Both the position numbers and the translations under genes were made by a program. From Nitrospirota bacterium (GTDB lineage: Bacteria > Nitrospirota > Nitrospiria > Nitrospirales > Nitrospiraceae): 64,000 nt of DNA. The stretch spans positions 62,001 to 126,000 of the forward strand of contig SCVN01000003.1 in assembly GCA_004296885.1 (NCBI GenBank). The letters are read 5' to 3'. The number at the start of each line of letters is the position of its first letter. Position 1 is the first letter of the stretch. The notes under the pieces were generated by a model. It did not search any database and was not told the DNA's origin. It was given only the letters and a program-made list of their open reading frames with translations. Shown here in pieces: positions 52,000-59,956 of the stretch.

Positions 52000-52127
52000 T
52001 GGCTCCTAAAGTCCTAACCCGCCACTCTAGAGGGACCTACGCCAGCAAGCCGGCTCCGAGGAGAAAGAAAGGGGTCATTGTTCGACATGAGCGCAACTGT
52101 TAGCCACATCGTGTTGCATCGGTTTTT

Positions 52128-52772
52128 ATGTCCTTCCTGTTCGGCATCATAGCCCTTCTCGTTGTCGCTACTGTTGTGTGGCTCGTGGTGTCGCGCCGCC
52201 AGTCCCTGCCATGCCCGGTCTGGTTACGTTGGTGTGTTGAACTCGACAACCCCTTCGCGAAAAACAACCGAGCGGCGGTTATCCTCGACCATCTGGACCT
52301 TCAACCCGGCATGACCGTGCTGGATCTTGGTTGTGGACCCGGGCGGCTCACGGTGCCGGCTGCGCAACGAGTGGGGTCTGGCGGTCGCGTGGTGGCGATG
52401 GACCTTCAAGCGGGCATGCTGGCCCGAGCGAAGGAAAAGGCTCACGCCGCAAATCTGTCAAACATTGAATTTATCCAGGCTGGAGCCGGTGAAGAGAAGT
52501 TGGGTCGTGGCCGGTTCGACCGGGCGCTCCTCGTCACGGTCTTGGGGGAGATTCCGGATCGCACGAGGACGCTGAAAGAGATTTTTGACGCTCTGAAACC
52601 AAGCGGCATCCTATCCGTGACCGAAACTCTGTTTGATCCTCACTACCAGAGCCGTCAGACGGTCGCGAGGCTCGCCGGCGAAGTTGGATTCAGAGAGCGT
52701 GGCTGCTTCGGCAATCGCCTGGCCTATACCGTGCACCTGGAGAAACCAACCAACGACGCACACGCCGATTGA
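52128..52772 (+). CDS. membrane-anchored class I SAM-dependent methyltransferase
   Basis: A 214-residue methyltransferase with an N-terminal membrane segment (IIALLVVATVVWLVVS) and motif I VLDLGCGPGRLTVPAA near residue 66, then VVAMDLQAGMLARA. Motif IV is FDRALLVTVLGEIPDR. The layout resembles UbiE/menaquinone-type or arsenite methyltransferase-like enzymes; no Cys triad for arsenite is seen. The region before the ATG lacks a good ribosome-binding site. The substrate is unknown. Confidence 0.85.
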   Translation: MSFLFGIIALLVVATVVWLVVSRRQSLPCPVWLRWCVELDNPFAKNNRAAVILDHLDLQPGMTVLDLGCGPGRLTVPAAQRVGSGGRVVAMDLQAGMLARAKEKAHAANLSNIEFIQAGAGEEKLGRGRFDRALLVTVLGEIPDRTRTLKEIFDALKPSGILSVTETLFDPHYQSRQTVARLAGEVGFRERGCFGNRLAYTVHLEKPTNDAHAD

Positions 52773-52872
52773 TCGGCTCGCCTCGCTCGCGTTGACGCGT
52801 CGCTCTCCGCGCTGTTTCTTGGTACGTTCGATGCGCAGTGAATCTCAAGAGAGGGGGCTTTGTACGCGCAAC

Positions 52873-53577
52873 TCAGGGATTCCGATGAGAGTTTTGTTTG
52901 CGATCAATGATGAGCAGGGCTTCGTGTTCTTGAGGAAGATTCCTCAAAGAAGCCCACCAAGGCGGGGGCTCGCTAGGATGAGGTGGCCTCCAATCTCTCG
53001 TGTCCTCGCTTCTCACCGGTGTAAACCTTGTCTTTACCAAGAGGCGAGAGGGATTGAAGTCCGCGCCTCGTAAGTCGGGGCAGTGCGGACGAATTTGTTC
53101 GATAATTGAGATGATTGCCTGCGGCGGATGACATTCGCCCAAGTAGGGTACTCCTCCGACGGCTCGGATAATCACCAGTGCCGCGATCGGGTTCGGAGTT
53201 GCACAGCCAATCCACGGGTCATCAGAGACGACCGCGAGAAACTGCGTGACAAGCCTGGTAGCAATGCCTCTCCGGCGATGGTCCGGCAGCACCGCAAGAG
53301 AATCGATCCATCCGACCGTCCCATTCTGTGCTCTGATCTCCCTGGCATAAAGATATCCCGTAAAATTGTTCTTGGTGTCCTGAGCAACGAACACATGACT
53401 TGTGCTCAGTAGGCGCTCTTTGGTCGTTCTTGGCCCGAGCCTATACGGTTCATTATTGCGAGGGTTTGTCCCGAAGCTGTGGCTGAACACGTAGGAGATA
53501 CCTTCCACGACTCCTTCAACATTTGCAGCTTCTGGTCCAGGGAAATAATGGAAGCGGTAGGCGTCAGGTTGGCTCAT
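52873..53577 (-). CDS. GNAT-family acetyltransferase (first of tandem pair)
   Basis: A 234-residue protein with an N-terminal GNAT domain: the acetyl-CoA loop DHRRRGIATRLV (R/Q-x-x-G-x-A) after SLAVLP, near residue 105. The second half contains the unusual block CATPNPIAALVIIRAVGG, then CPDLRGADFNP, that is shared with the next gene. The acceptor substrate is unknown. The G+C is lower than in the surrounding genome. Confidence 0.85.
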   Translation of the reverse strand: MSQPDAYRFHYFPGPEAANVEGVVEGISYVFSHSFGTNPRNNEPYRLGPRTTKERLLSTSHVFVAQDTKNNFTGYLYAREIRAQNGTVGWIDSLAVLPDHRRRGIATRLVTQFLAVVSDDPWIGCATPNPIAALVIIRAVGGVPYLGECHPPQAIISIIEQIRPHCPDLRGADFNPSRLLVKTRFTPVRSEDTRDWRPPHPSEPPPWWASLRNLPQEHEALLIIDRKQNSHRNP

Positions 53578-53634
53578 GGGTGCCGACTTCTACTTTGAAG
53601 AAACCGCGAGCGAGAACGCGAAGGTTACGTGAGC

Positions 53635-54432
53635 TTAGGACTCAATAAGAAGGAGGGCTTCAAACTCATTGGGAAGGTGCTGTATCCAGGCCCACCAATG
53701 AGGCGGCGCTTGCGGTGTTCGTGGACTCCAATCGCGTTCATCAGATCGAGACAGAGGACTAAACCCCGTTTTTATCGTCAGCGTCCGTTCATCAATCGAA
53801 CAACCGCGCAGATCAAAGCAATTCTGCTTGATTTCCTTGAGAAGTCTGCGCAAGTGATGGGGAGGATCGCTTTGCCCAACATACAATTTGCCTGGTACCA
53901 CTCGACTGACTATCAACGCTGCAATTGGGTTTGGAGTCGCGCAGCCAAAGCGTGGCGCATTCTTAGTGGCTTGCCAGAAACGCTTCACCATCGCGGTGGC
54001 AATACCACGCCGCCGGTAAAGCGGAAGAACCGCCATGGACTCAATCCATGCGATTCTTCCCTGAGAAGACGTGATCTCCTTCCCAAAAAGATAGCCGACG
54101 CCGGATTGTTCGTCACCTGCCACAAAGAGATGGTCTGTTTCCTGCAATCTCTCTGATACGGATTTAGGACCGAGACGATACGGCCTTCCGTCTGGGCGAT
54201 ACCCGAAGCTCTCATTAAAAATGTGGGAGACTAATTTGACGAGCTGAGGATTAGTAGCCGCAATAGGAGCTGCGTACGCCTGTATGCCGGCTGCTGAGGC
54301 CTCAGCAGCGTCCGTCAGAACAGCGCCTAGCTCGGATTGAAGGAGAATATCTTCGGGCGTCCCAGTCGGCAGCGAATCTTGAGACTGAATAGCCCCGACA
54401 CCTGCAAAATGGCTTTGAGAGAATAGGTCCAT
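53635..54432 (-). CDS. GNAT-family acetyltransferase (second of tandem pair)
   Basis: A 265-residue paralogue of the next gene downstream on the minus strand. It has the same blocks in the same order: FGYRPDGRPYRLGPKSVSERL, then VLPLYRRRGIATAMV (acetyl-CoA loop), CATPNPIAALIVSRVVPG, CFDLRGCSIDERTL and PPHWWAWIQHLPNEFEALLLI. The first 40 residues are extra. The pair clearly arose by duplication. The C-terminal region beyond GNAT is unlike any I recognise. Confidence 0.85.
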   Translation of the reverse strand: MDLFSQSHFAGVGAIQSQDSLPTGTPEDILLQSELGAVLTDAAEASAAGIQAYAAPIAATNPQLVKLVSHIFNESFGYRPDGRPYRLGPKSVSERLQETDHLFVAGDEQSGVGYLFGKEITSSQGRIAWIESMAVLPLYRRRGIATAMVKRFWQATKNAPRFGCATPNPIAALIVSRVVPGKLYVGQSDPPHHLRRLLKEIKQNCFDLRGCSIDERTLTIKTGFSPLSRSDERDWSPRTPQAPPHWWAWIQHLPNEFEALLLIES

Positions 54433-54548
54433 CTGTGTCCTTCAGGTGGACGCGTGCGGGAGGGATGCGCCAGCTTATAAGACACTGGAGGCGCCAAGTC
54501 AATCGAAAAGGCTTCGAGAGTCTTCTTGCAGAGTTAGCCTTGCTCAGC

Positions 54549-54893
54549 TCAGGCCATCTTGAAGGACTCGAACTCCCGGTCGGCCTTGGCCGCCATGTAG
54601 AAATCGCTCTCGGTCAGCCCGTTGATCTTGTGGGTCCAGAGCTCGACCTTGCATTTGCCCCAGGCCAACAACAAGTCCGGATGATGGCCCTCTTCCTCGG
54701 CCACCGCGCCCACCTTGTTCACGAAGGCCAGTGCTTCGGCAAAATCCTTGAACGTATAGAGGCGCTCGAGGTGCCCGGCCTGATTGAGCGACCAGCCCCG
54801 CCCCAGTTGCGTCAACAGTTCCTGCGTTCTTGCCGGCGGCAAGGGCGGCACGCCGCCTTTACACGGTACGCATTTATTGTCAGCTAATCCCAT
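54549..54893 (-). CDS. 4a-hydroxytetrahydrobiopterin dehydratase (pterin-4a-carbinolamine dehydratase)
   Basis: A 114-residue protein of the PhhB/PCD family. The catalytic histidines lie in EEEGHHPDLLLAWGK near residues 66-80; WSLNQAGHLERLYTFKDF and ELWTHKINGLTESDF are the other family motifs. The N-terminal CVPCKGGVPPL segment is also usual. It may recycle pterin cofactors or serve in molybdopterin metabolism. It follows the cyclase gene on the same strand by 37 bases. Confidence 0.92.
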   Translation of the reverse strand: MGLADNKCVPCKGGVPPLPPARTQELLTQLGRGWSLNQAGHLERLYTFKDFAEALAFVNKVGAVAEEEGHHPDLLLAWGKCKVELWTHKINGLTESDFYMAAKADREFESFKMA

Positions 54894-54930
54894 ATTTCTC
54901 TCCTTTCACTTTTTACCTTTCACGTTTCAC

Positions 54931-56766
54931 TCATTCTTTGATCCGGCACAAGGTCAACGGCTGCGCAAGCCCGCGCAGCGTCGAGGTCCATTCGGCGACG
55001 ATGGACGCCTGGCTCTCCGCCAAGGCGGCGCCGGCCCGCGCATCGTCCAAATATTCCTTCACCAACACCAAGTCGCCGCCCAGGCTTTCGCGGAGCACGC
55101 GCGCGGCGACGTTCACCGTCCGTCCGAAGTAATCCAGCAACCCGTTGGCGTTGATGGCGATGGCCGGCCCGTGATGCAGGCCGAGCTTGACGACCAGGGG
55201 AGGGCGGTCCGGCAGGGAGGCATTGAAGGCCGCAAGTTCCCGTTGGATGGCCAGGCAACAGCGCAGCCCGTCCGCCGGTTGATGGAACACCGCCATCACG
55301 GCATCGCCGATCGTCTTGACCACCGCGCCCTGATGCCGGGCGATCCGTTCCTTCAAGAAATCGAAGTGTCGCCGGACGTGCCCATAGGCCGGGGCATCGC
55401 CCGACTCTTCGTAGAGACGCGTGGACTCTTTCAGATCGCTGAACAGGATCGTGACCGAATCCACACCGATCTCCAGGCCGGGGGCCAGCACTTCCGAACC
55501 GAAGAGGTCGCGGAATTCCTGCAGGGCGGCCACCTTGGCCGCGCTCACCGCCCGGTCGTCCCACCGGAGGCGCTCCAGCACGACCCCGATAGTCTGTTGC
55601 GTGTCGTTCTTCCAGGCCAGCGAGAACGGACCAGGATGAAACGACCGCTCGGCCTCCTCCCAGCCCTGCTCGCGATAGATCACCGGCCGAGAGTCGCCTC
55701 CGCCCGTGTGGCCCGGTACCAGCAGCAGGGAGTCGTTGCTCCGGAGCGTCCTGATCCGATAGGCCTCGTCGTCGAGCGTCGCGGTACACTCGCGCGTATC
55801 GCCGGGCCGCAGCAAGTGCTGGACGAGGATGTGGGGGGCGCTGTAAGGCCCGCCGAAACAGTAGACCATCTCCTCCGCCGGGCGGATCGTCGGATGGACC
55901 CGGAAGCGCAGCTCCACATACCGATCCAGGTTCGCATCGTAAGTGATCCCGCAGGTATCGCAATGGAACTGCTTGTCCACGCCGGACAGCGTCTCCGCTT
56001 CACCTTTCGGGACCCGGCAATTGGGGCACATGAGCTGCCACTGGAGGCTGAGCAGGCCCAGGCGCGTGGCATGCAGGAAGACGCGCAACGTTTCGTGGGG
56101 ATCGGTCCGCCAGCGGGCGGCCAGGGCGTAGGGCTGCATGCGGATGACTTCATCTTCGCCTGCCTCGTCCAGGTGGCGCAGCAGACAACCGACGATCCCC
56201 CGATCCAACGACGTGACATGCCCCAGCCGGCGGGCACATTGCCGGAGTGCCGTCCCGTCGGCCTGGTTCGCGCGGCCGGCTGTCAGCGCCCCCGGAGCGG
56301 CGGGAGGGTCGGCTTGTGAGGCCCGGAGCCGGGCGATGGCCTTGGCGCAATAGGCCTTGGCCTTCTTCATGGTGTCGCGGCCGACCAGGGGGGCGGCCAG
56401 TTTGCCGAGCAGGGTACGCGGCGTGAGCTCCGCGAACATCCGCACCCGGCAGCCGGTCCCGGCCGGCTCGATTTCCACGCCCCCGCGGAAGCGGACCAGC
56501 GGGCCCTTCGTGTAGTCCCGCTGGACGGAATAATTCGCGCCCCTGATCCACTCGAAGGGGTACTCGACCCAGCTCAAGGGGAACAGCCCGTACAGGCGGG
56601 CCTGCACCGGCCGGCCGATGTCTTCATCTTCAAAGGAACTGACCTGCACGGAGGGAAGCCCCGCATCGCGGTTGAGCCGGTCCGTGTGGCCGAGGACTTC
56701 CCAGACCAGCGACGCAGGCGCGTCCACGGTCCATTCCTGCTCGACGCGCTGGGGCGGAAAGGGCAT
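54931..56766 (-). CDS. class III nucleotide cyclase with SRPBCC-like and DUF5939-type regions
   Basis: A 611-residue signalling protein. The N-terminal 150 residues look like an SRPBCC (START-like) domain (VEQEWTVDAPASLVWEVLGHTD). A cysteine-rich region (CPNCRVPKGEAETL and CDTCG) follows, then a middle part with VHPTIRPAEEMVYCFGG, as in DUF5939. The C-terminal cyclase has VTILFSDLKEST (metal Asp), KTIGDAVMAVF (second Asp) and NVAAR (transition-state Asn and Arg). The likely product is cAMP. Only four bases separate it from the ParB-like gene upstream. Confidence 0.85.
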   Translation of the reverse strand: MPFPPQRVEQEWTVDAPASLVWEVLGHTDRLNRDAGLPSVQVSSFEDEDIGRPVQARLYGLFPLSWVEYPFEWIRGANYSVQRDYTKGPLVRFRGGVEIEPAGTGCRVRMFAELTPRTLLGKLAAPLVGRDTMKKAKAYCAKAIARLRASQADPPAAPGALTAGRANQADGTALRQCARRLGHVTSLDRGIVGCLLRHLDEAGEDEVIRMQPYALAARWRTDPHETLRVFLHATRLGLLSLQWQLMCPNCRVPKGEAETLSGVDKQFHCDTCGITYDANLDRYVELRFRVHPTIRPAEEMVYCFGGPYSAPHILVQHLLRPGDTRECTATLDDEAYRIRTLRSNDSLLLVPGHTGGGDSRPVIYREQGWEEAERSFHPGPFSLAWKNDTQQTIGVVLERLRWDDRAVSAAKVAALQEFRDLFGSEVLAPGLEIGVDSVTILFSDLKESTRLYEESGDAPAYGHVRRHFDFLKERIARHQGAVVKTIGDAVMAVFHQPADGLRCCLAIQRELAAFNASLPDRPPLVVKLGLHHGPAIAINANGLLDYFGRTVNVAARVLRESLGGDLVLVKEYLDDARAGAALAESQASIVAEWTSTLRGLAQPLTLCRIKE

Positions 56767-56769
56767 GAG

Positions 56770-57777
56770 CTACTCGTCGTCGGGGGCGCCGCCCGATCGA
56801 GCCAAGTCGTCCATCTTGATTTTCTCGGGATTGAACTTGGTGGCCGCCTTGGCCATTCGGTCCAGCGCGTCATCGAACGACAGGGGCTCCGCCTCTTTCG
56901 GCCGGAAACGCACCGGGTTGATTCGCGCCACCACGAAGCTTTTCAGATAGGGACTCGTCAAGCCCTTGGCCTTCAAGGCCTCGACTTGCTGAATCACGAC
57001 GTCGTCCAAGGCCAGCAAGCCCGTGGCCCGCGCCTGCCGGACTGTAAGCGCCGCGTGCAGCGGCTTGTTCAAGAAAGTCTCCACGCGTTTCAGCACCGGC
57101 TGGTAGGCACCGCCGCTGAAGCGGGGGCGCTCTTCGTAACAGAGCCCCAGCGTGATGAAGGACGGCTCTTCGAACTCCAGCGCGTAGGTCTCTTCCGTCG
57201 CGTCATCCAGCCGGGCCAGCTCTTTGTACATGCGAATCACTTCCAGGGCCTTCTCGCGGAGGTTGTGGGCCTTCTCGGTGTTCAACGCCAGGATCTGGTA
57301 GGCCGCCGCAGCCTCCGGCACGACGATGGCGGTGATGCTCTTGGCCCCCAAGGTCTTCATGGCCGAGAGTCGGTGGTGGCCGTTGGGCGTCCAGTACCCC
57401 ACGCCTCCCTCCGTCCCTGCCTTGGCCCGCACCGCGATGATCGGGTCCAGGAACCGGCCGAGCTTGCCGATCACCCCTTCCAGTTTACGCACGTGGGTAT
57501 CGGACAGATTTCTCTGGTAGGGGGTCGGGGCCACTTTTTCGATCGGCAGGGCCGCCAGGACCACCCAGCGACCGCCGTAGGGTTCGCGATACACGGCCAG
57601 GACCCGGCCCCCGTCATCGTCGATCGTCCGGTGCAACGCCGCTACCTCGCCGGGCGGGGCTGCGGCCTGCAGCTCCGTCGCGGCGAGTCCGGTGGAGACC
57701 CCGGCCGGTTTCCGGCGGCGGCGGGGCGCCCCGGCGGTCGCCGCCTTCCTGGGTTTCCTGGACTTATTCTCCGCCAT
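56770..57777 (-). CDS. ParB/Srx-domain protein
   Basis: A 335-residue protein. A basic N-terminus (KSRKPRKAATAGAPRRRRKPAG) is followed by a ParB-like N-terminal nuclease/CTPase fold: LPIEKVAPTPYQRNLSDTHVRKLEGVIGKLGRFLDPIIAV, with the GYWTPNGHHRLSAMKTLG segment in the place of the GERR motif. The C-terminal part has no clear helix-turn-helix. A chromosomal parA is not adjacent, so a role in partition is uncertain. It lies directly upstream of the cyclase gene and is probably co-transcribed. Confidence 0.82.
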   Translation of the reverse strand: MAENKSRKPRKAATAGAPRRRRKPAGVSTGLAATELQAAAPPGEVAALHRTIDDDGGRVLAVYREPYGGRWVVLAALPIEKVAPTPYQRNLSDTHVRKLEGVIGKLGRFLDPIIAVRAKAGTEGGVGYWTPNGHHRLSAMKTLGAKSITAIVVPEAAAAYQILALNTEKAHNLREKALEVIRMYKELARLDDATEETYALEFEEPSFITLGLCYEERPRFSGGAYQPVLKRVETFLNKPLHAALTVRQARATGLLALDDVVIQQVEALKAKGLTSPYLKSFVVARINPVRFRPKEAEPLSFDDALDRMAKAATKFNPEKIKMDDLARSGGAPDDE

Positions 57778-57849
57778 GACGTGGTATGGTAGGGGAGTCC
57801 GTCGACAAAAGAAAGCCCCGCGTCACCCCCAACGAAAGGCACCAGGCTG

Positions 57850-58518
57850 ATGCTCCGAATCGGACATAGAGGCGCAGCCGGCTATGCGCCGGAAAATACG
57901 CTGTCCTCCATCAAGAAGGCCGTGACGCTCAAGGTGGATTTCGTCGAGCTGGATATCCAGGCGACGAAAGACCGTCAGTTGGTGATCTTCCACGATCGCC
58001 GCGTGGATCGCCTCACGATCGGCAAGGGCGCCGTGGCGGACTTGAGCCTGGCCGATCTGCGGCGGCTGACGCTCCCCGGCGGTCATGCGATCCCGACGCT
58101 CGAGGAAGGGCTGAAAGCGGCGGAGGGCAAGGTCGGAGTGATGCTGGAGTTGAAGGTCCCCGGTCTGGTGGAGCCGGTCTTGGAAGCCCTCAAGCGAAGC
58201 GGATTTTCAGGCTCCGTGATCGTCGCGTCGTTCTTTCACGACGAGTTGCTGCACCTGCGCCGGCTGCAGCCGGCGGCGCAGACGCTCGCGCTGCTCGTCG
58301 GGCAGCCGATCACGCCCGCCGGGTTTGCGCTCGAGGCCAAGGCCACCCACGTCGGCATCGCGTTTGACACGCTCGGCAAAGCCTACGTGGAAGGCCTCCA
58401 CTCGGCGGGGCTCCAGGTCTTCGCCTTCACCGTCAACGACCCCGCCGACATCCAGCGGGTCGCGGCCCTCGGAGTGGACGGGATCATTTCGGATTTCCCG
58501 GACCGGATCCAGAAGTAG
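57850..58518 (+). CDS. glycerophosphodiester phosphodiesterase
   Basis: A 222-residue GDPD TIM barrel. The catalytic histidine and arginine are His6 and Arg7 in GHRGAAGYAPENT, followed by the glutamate/aspartate in VELDIQATKDRQLVIFHDRRVDRLT. No signal peptide is present, so it is cytoplasmic. It hydrolyses glycerophosphodiesters to glycerol-3-phosphate. Its 3' end overlaps the convergent BON lipoprotein gene by 35 bases. Confidence 0.93.
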   Translation: MLRIGHRGAAGYAPENTLSSIKKAVTLKVDFVELDIQATKDRQLVIFHDRRVDRLTIGKGAVADLSLADLRRLTLPGGHAIPTLEEGLKAAEGKVGVMLELKVPGLVEPVLEALKRSGFSGSVIVASFFHDELLHLRRLQPAAQTLALLVGQPITPAGFALEAKATHVGIAFDTLGKAYVEGLHSAGLQVFAFTVNDPADIQRVAALGVDGIISDFPDRIQK

Positions 58519-59203
58519 CCGGTCCTCCGTTCCTGGTCTGCGGCTGAGGCGACGAGGCGGCCGATGAGGCCGGCTTGGCTTCGCCCTTGGGCTCGTCCGG
58601 AGGCGGCGCTGGCGGCTTGATCCGGATGTGGGTGATGAGGCGCTCGACCTCGGTGATGCCGCGGACCTTGTCGTAGACCGCGTCATACTCCTCCTCGGTC
58701 TGCGCAATACCGAAGAGATAGACGGTCCCGTTGGTCGCCCGCCAACGGTAGTTGGGGTAGCGGAAGCCGGCGCCGGACATGACGGCGAACTTCACCTTGA
58801 GTTCGATGCCCGAGTCCCGCACCGACTCGCGCATGCCGAAATCTTCCGTGATGTGCATCTCGTTATAGACCTGGCTGACCCCCTCGACCTTTTTCACCAA
58901 CGCTTCGGCTTTCTGATCGTCCCCCGCCGTCTTCACCGCCCCCGTCATCAGGACGTCCCCCTGGTACACATCCACGCTCACCGCCAGGAACAGGTCTTTT
59001 CCCTCGCCGGCCAGAGCCTGCAGGATGCTGGTCTTCACCTTGAGGTCATCCCCCATCTCATCCAATGTCCGTTCGTCCACGGCCATTTCCGTCGCGGTCA
59101 TGGCGACGGACACGGGCGTGGTGTAGGGATTGGGCATCATGACATCGCAGCCGGTCAGGAGGGTGACGATCAGAAGCAAGGCCGGACGAAGTACGGCGGT
59201 CAT
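58484..59203 (-). CDS. BON-domain lipoprotein
   Basis: A 239-residue outer-membrane-type lipoprotein with the lipobox LLTGC (about residue 19). Two BON domains follow: DDLKVKTSILQALAGEG...VDVYQGDVLMTGAVK, then DSGIELKVKFAVMSG...NGTVYLFGIAQTEEEYD, as in DolP/OsmY. The C-terminal tail is Pro/Ser/Gly-rich. The start ATG 59203 has no Shine-Dalgarno site; the region before it carries a terminator-like hairpin about 30 bases upstream. The 3' end overlaps the convergent diesterase gene. Confidence 0.85.
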   Translation of the reverse strand: MTAVLRPALLLIVTLLTGCDVMMPNPYTTPVSVAMTATEMAVDERTLDEMGDDLKVKTSILQALAGEGKDLFLAVSVDVYQGDVLMTGAVKTAGDDQKAEALVKKVEGVSQVYNEMHITEDFGMRESVRDSGIELKVKFAVMSGAGFRYPNYRWRATNGTVYLFGIAQTEEEYDAVYDKVRGITEVERLITHIRIKPPAPPPDEPKGEAKPASSAASSPQPQTRNGGPATSGSGPGNPK

Positions 59204-59227
59204 GGAGGAAGCATAAGAGGAGGAGGA

Positions 59228-59265
59228 GAAAAAAGAAAGCCCCCGCGCCTTTGGAAGCCGGGGGC
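59228..59265 (-). terminator. rho-independent terminator before the BON lipoprotein gene
   Basis: On the minus strand GCCCCCG (59259-59265) pairs with CGGGGGC (59239-59245) across a 13-base loop, followed by TTTCTTTTTTC (59228-59238). It lies downstream of ssrA and 25 bases upstream of the BON gene start, so it may end the ssrA message or act as an attenuator for the BON gene. Confidence 0.75.
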
Positions 59266-59489
59266 CTGGAGGGGTTGCTCCGGCGGCATCAATTGCGATG
59301 CATCGCAAAAGAGCCGCCGGTTCAACCGAAGGTTGGTATGGCGGCCGGCACACGCCGAGCTTGATATGAACGTCGCGTCCCTCGCGACACCTTTCCATGG
59401 GCCGGGAAAATCATGGCCCGTTGGTAGGGTTAGCGCGCCACTGCCCGCTGGCCAAGCGACAGGGTATTTTCTATCGCGCTAAAGAGGTT
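59266..59489 (-). ncRNA. candidate structured RNA leader/3' extension between ssrA and the BON gene
   Basis: A 224-base stretch without coding sequence but with many strong hairpins. A palindrome TTGCGATGCATCGCAA at 59293-59308 sits inside an 8-base stem (59280-59287 with 59313-59320). The GCCGCC at 59313-59318 could instead pair with GGCGGC at 59340-59345. Further hairpins include GTCGCGAGGGACGCGAC (59373-59389) and an AACCTTCGGTT hairpin. It could be an independent RNA, part of the ssrA message, or a leader. It has no known match. Confidence 0.45.
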
Positions 59490-59840
59490 TGGTGGAGGTG
59501 GCGGGAATTGAACCCGCGTCCGAAGACCTTCAGCGCAACGGATCTACGTGTGTAGCCGATCGTTTAAGTTTCGCAACCGCCCACGCCCACCGGCAGGCTT
59601 AGAACGGCCGCTAGCCCAGTATTGTCTCGTCCTCAGCCGCTGAGCACCAGCTTTGGACCAGCCCGCTGCATCGCGCCCCTTCCACCCCCGCGGGCCTCAG
59701 GCGGAGGGACGTCGCGGTCAGTTAAGCCGCGAGTGCCAGTTCTTGGTTGGCAGTTGCTAGTTTCCCGGAGGTTTAACGAGACCCCGAGAGCTCGACACGC
59801 ACCGCTGGCCTCTGAATCCCCGTCGAAGCCAATCACCCCC
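59490..59840 (-). ncRNA. ssrA: tmRNA
   Basis: A 351-base transfer-messenger RNA. The 5' end GGGGGTGATTGGCTTCGACG pairs with the 3' CACCTCC-ACCA acceptor strand, and the T-arm GCGGGTTCAATTCCCGC precedes it. The tag reading frame ends GAA CTG GCA CTC GCG GCT TAA, coding ...ANQELALAA (ANQELALAA or, with an earlier resume codon, ATANQELALAA), the usual LAA ending. Its promoter is at 59859-59887. The partner gene smpB lies 1.4 kb away on the same strand. tmRNA with SmpB rescues stalled ribosomes. Confidence 0.95.
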
Positions 59841-59858
59841 CTTTCATAGGCTGGCTTC

Positions 59859-59887
59859 ACTATACCCGACGAATGCCCCGCCGACAA
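59859..59887 (-). promoter_or_regulatory. sigma-70 promoter of ssrA
   Basis: On the minus strand TTGTCG (59882-59887) and TATAGT (59859-59864) are separated by 17 bases. Transcription would start about 12 bases before the mature tmRNA 5' end at 59840, leaving a short leader for RNase P to remove. Confidence 0.6.
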
Positions 59888-59956
59888 CTAGAGAGCCTGC
59901 TTCAGCCTCCAGGCTGTGGGCAGCGGCGCCCGCCTGTGCTATCCTTGCAACTTGGT

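Noticed and set aside
56770-57777. Chromosome partition locus (parAB)
   Set aside because: Only a ParB-like frame is present; no ParA ATPase or parS-like palindrome cluster was seen next to it.
59873-59956. Earlier start for the membrane protein at 59957
   Set aside because: The extra residues overlap the ssrA promoter, are not hydrophobic and lack a ribosome-binding site.
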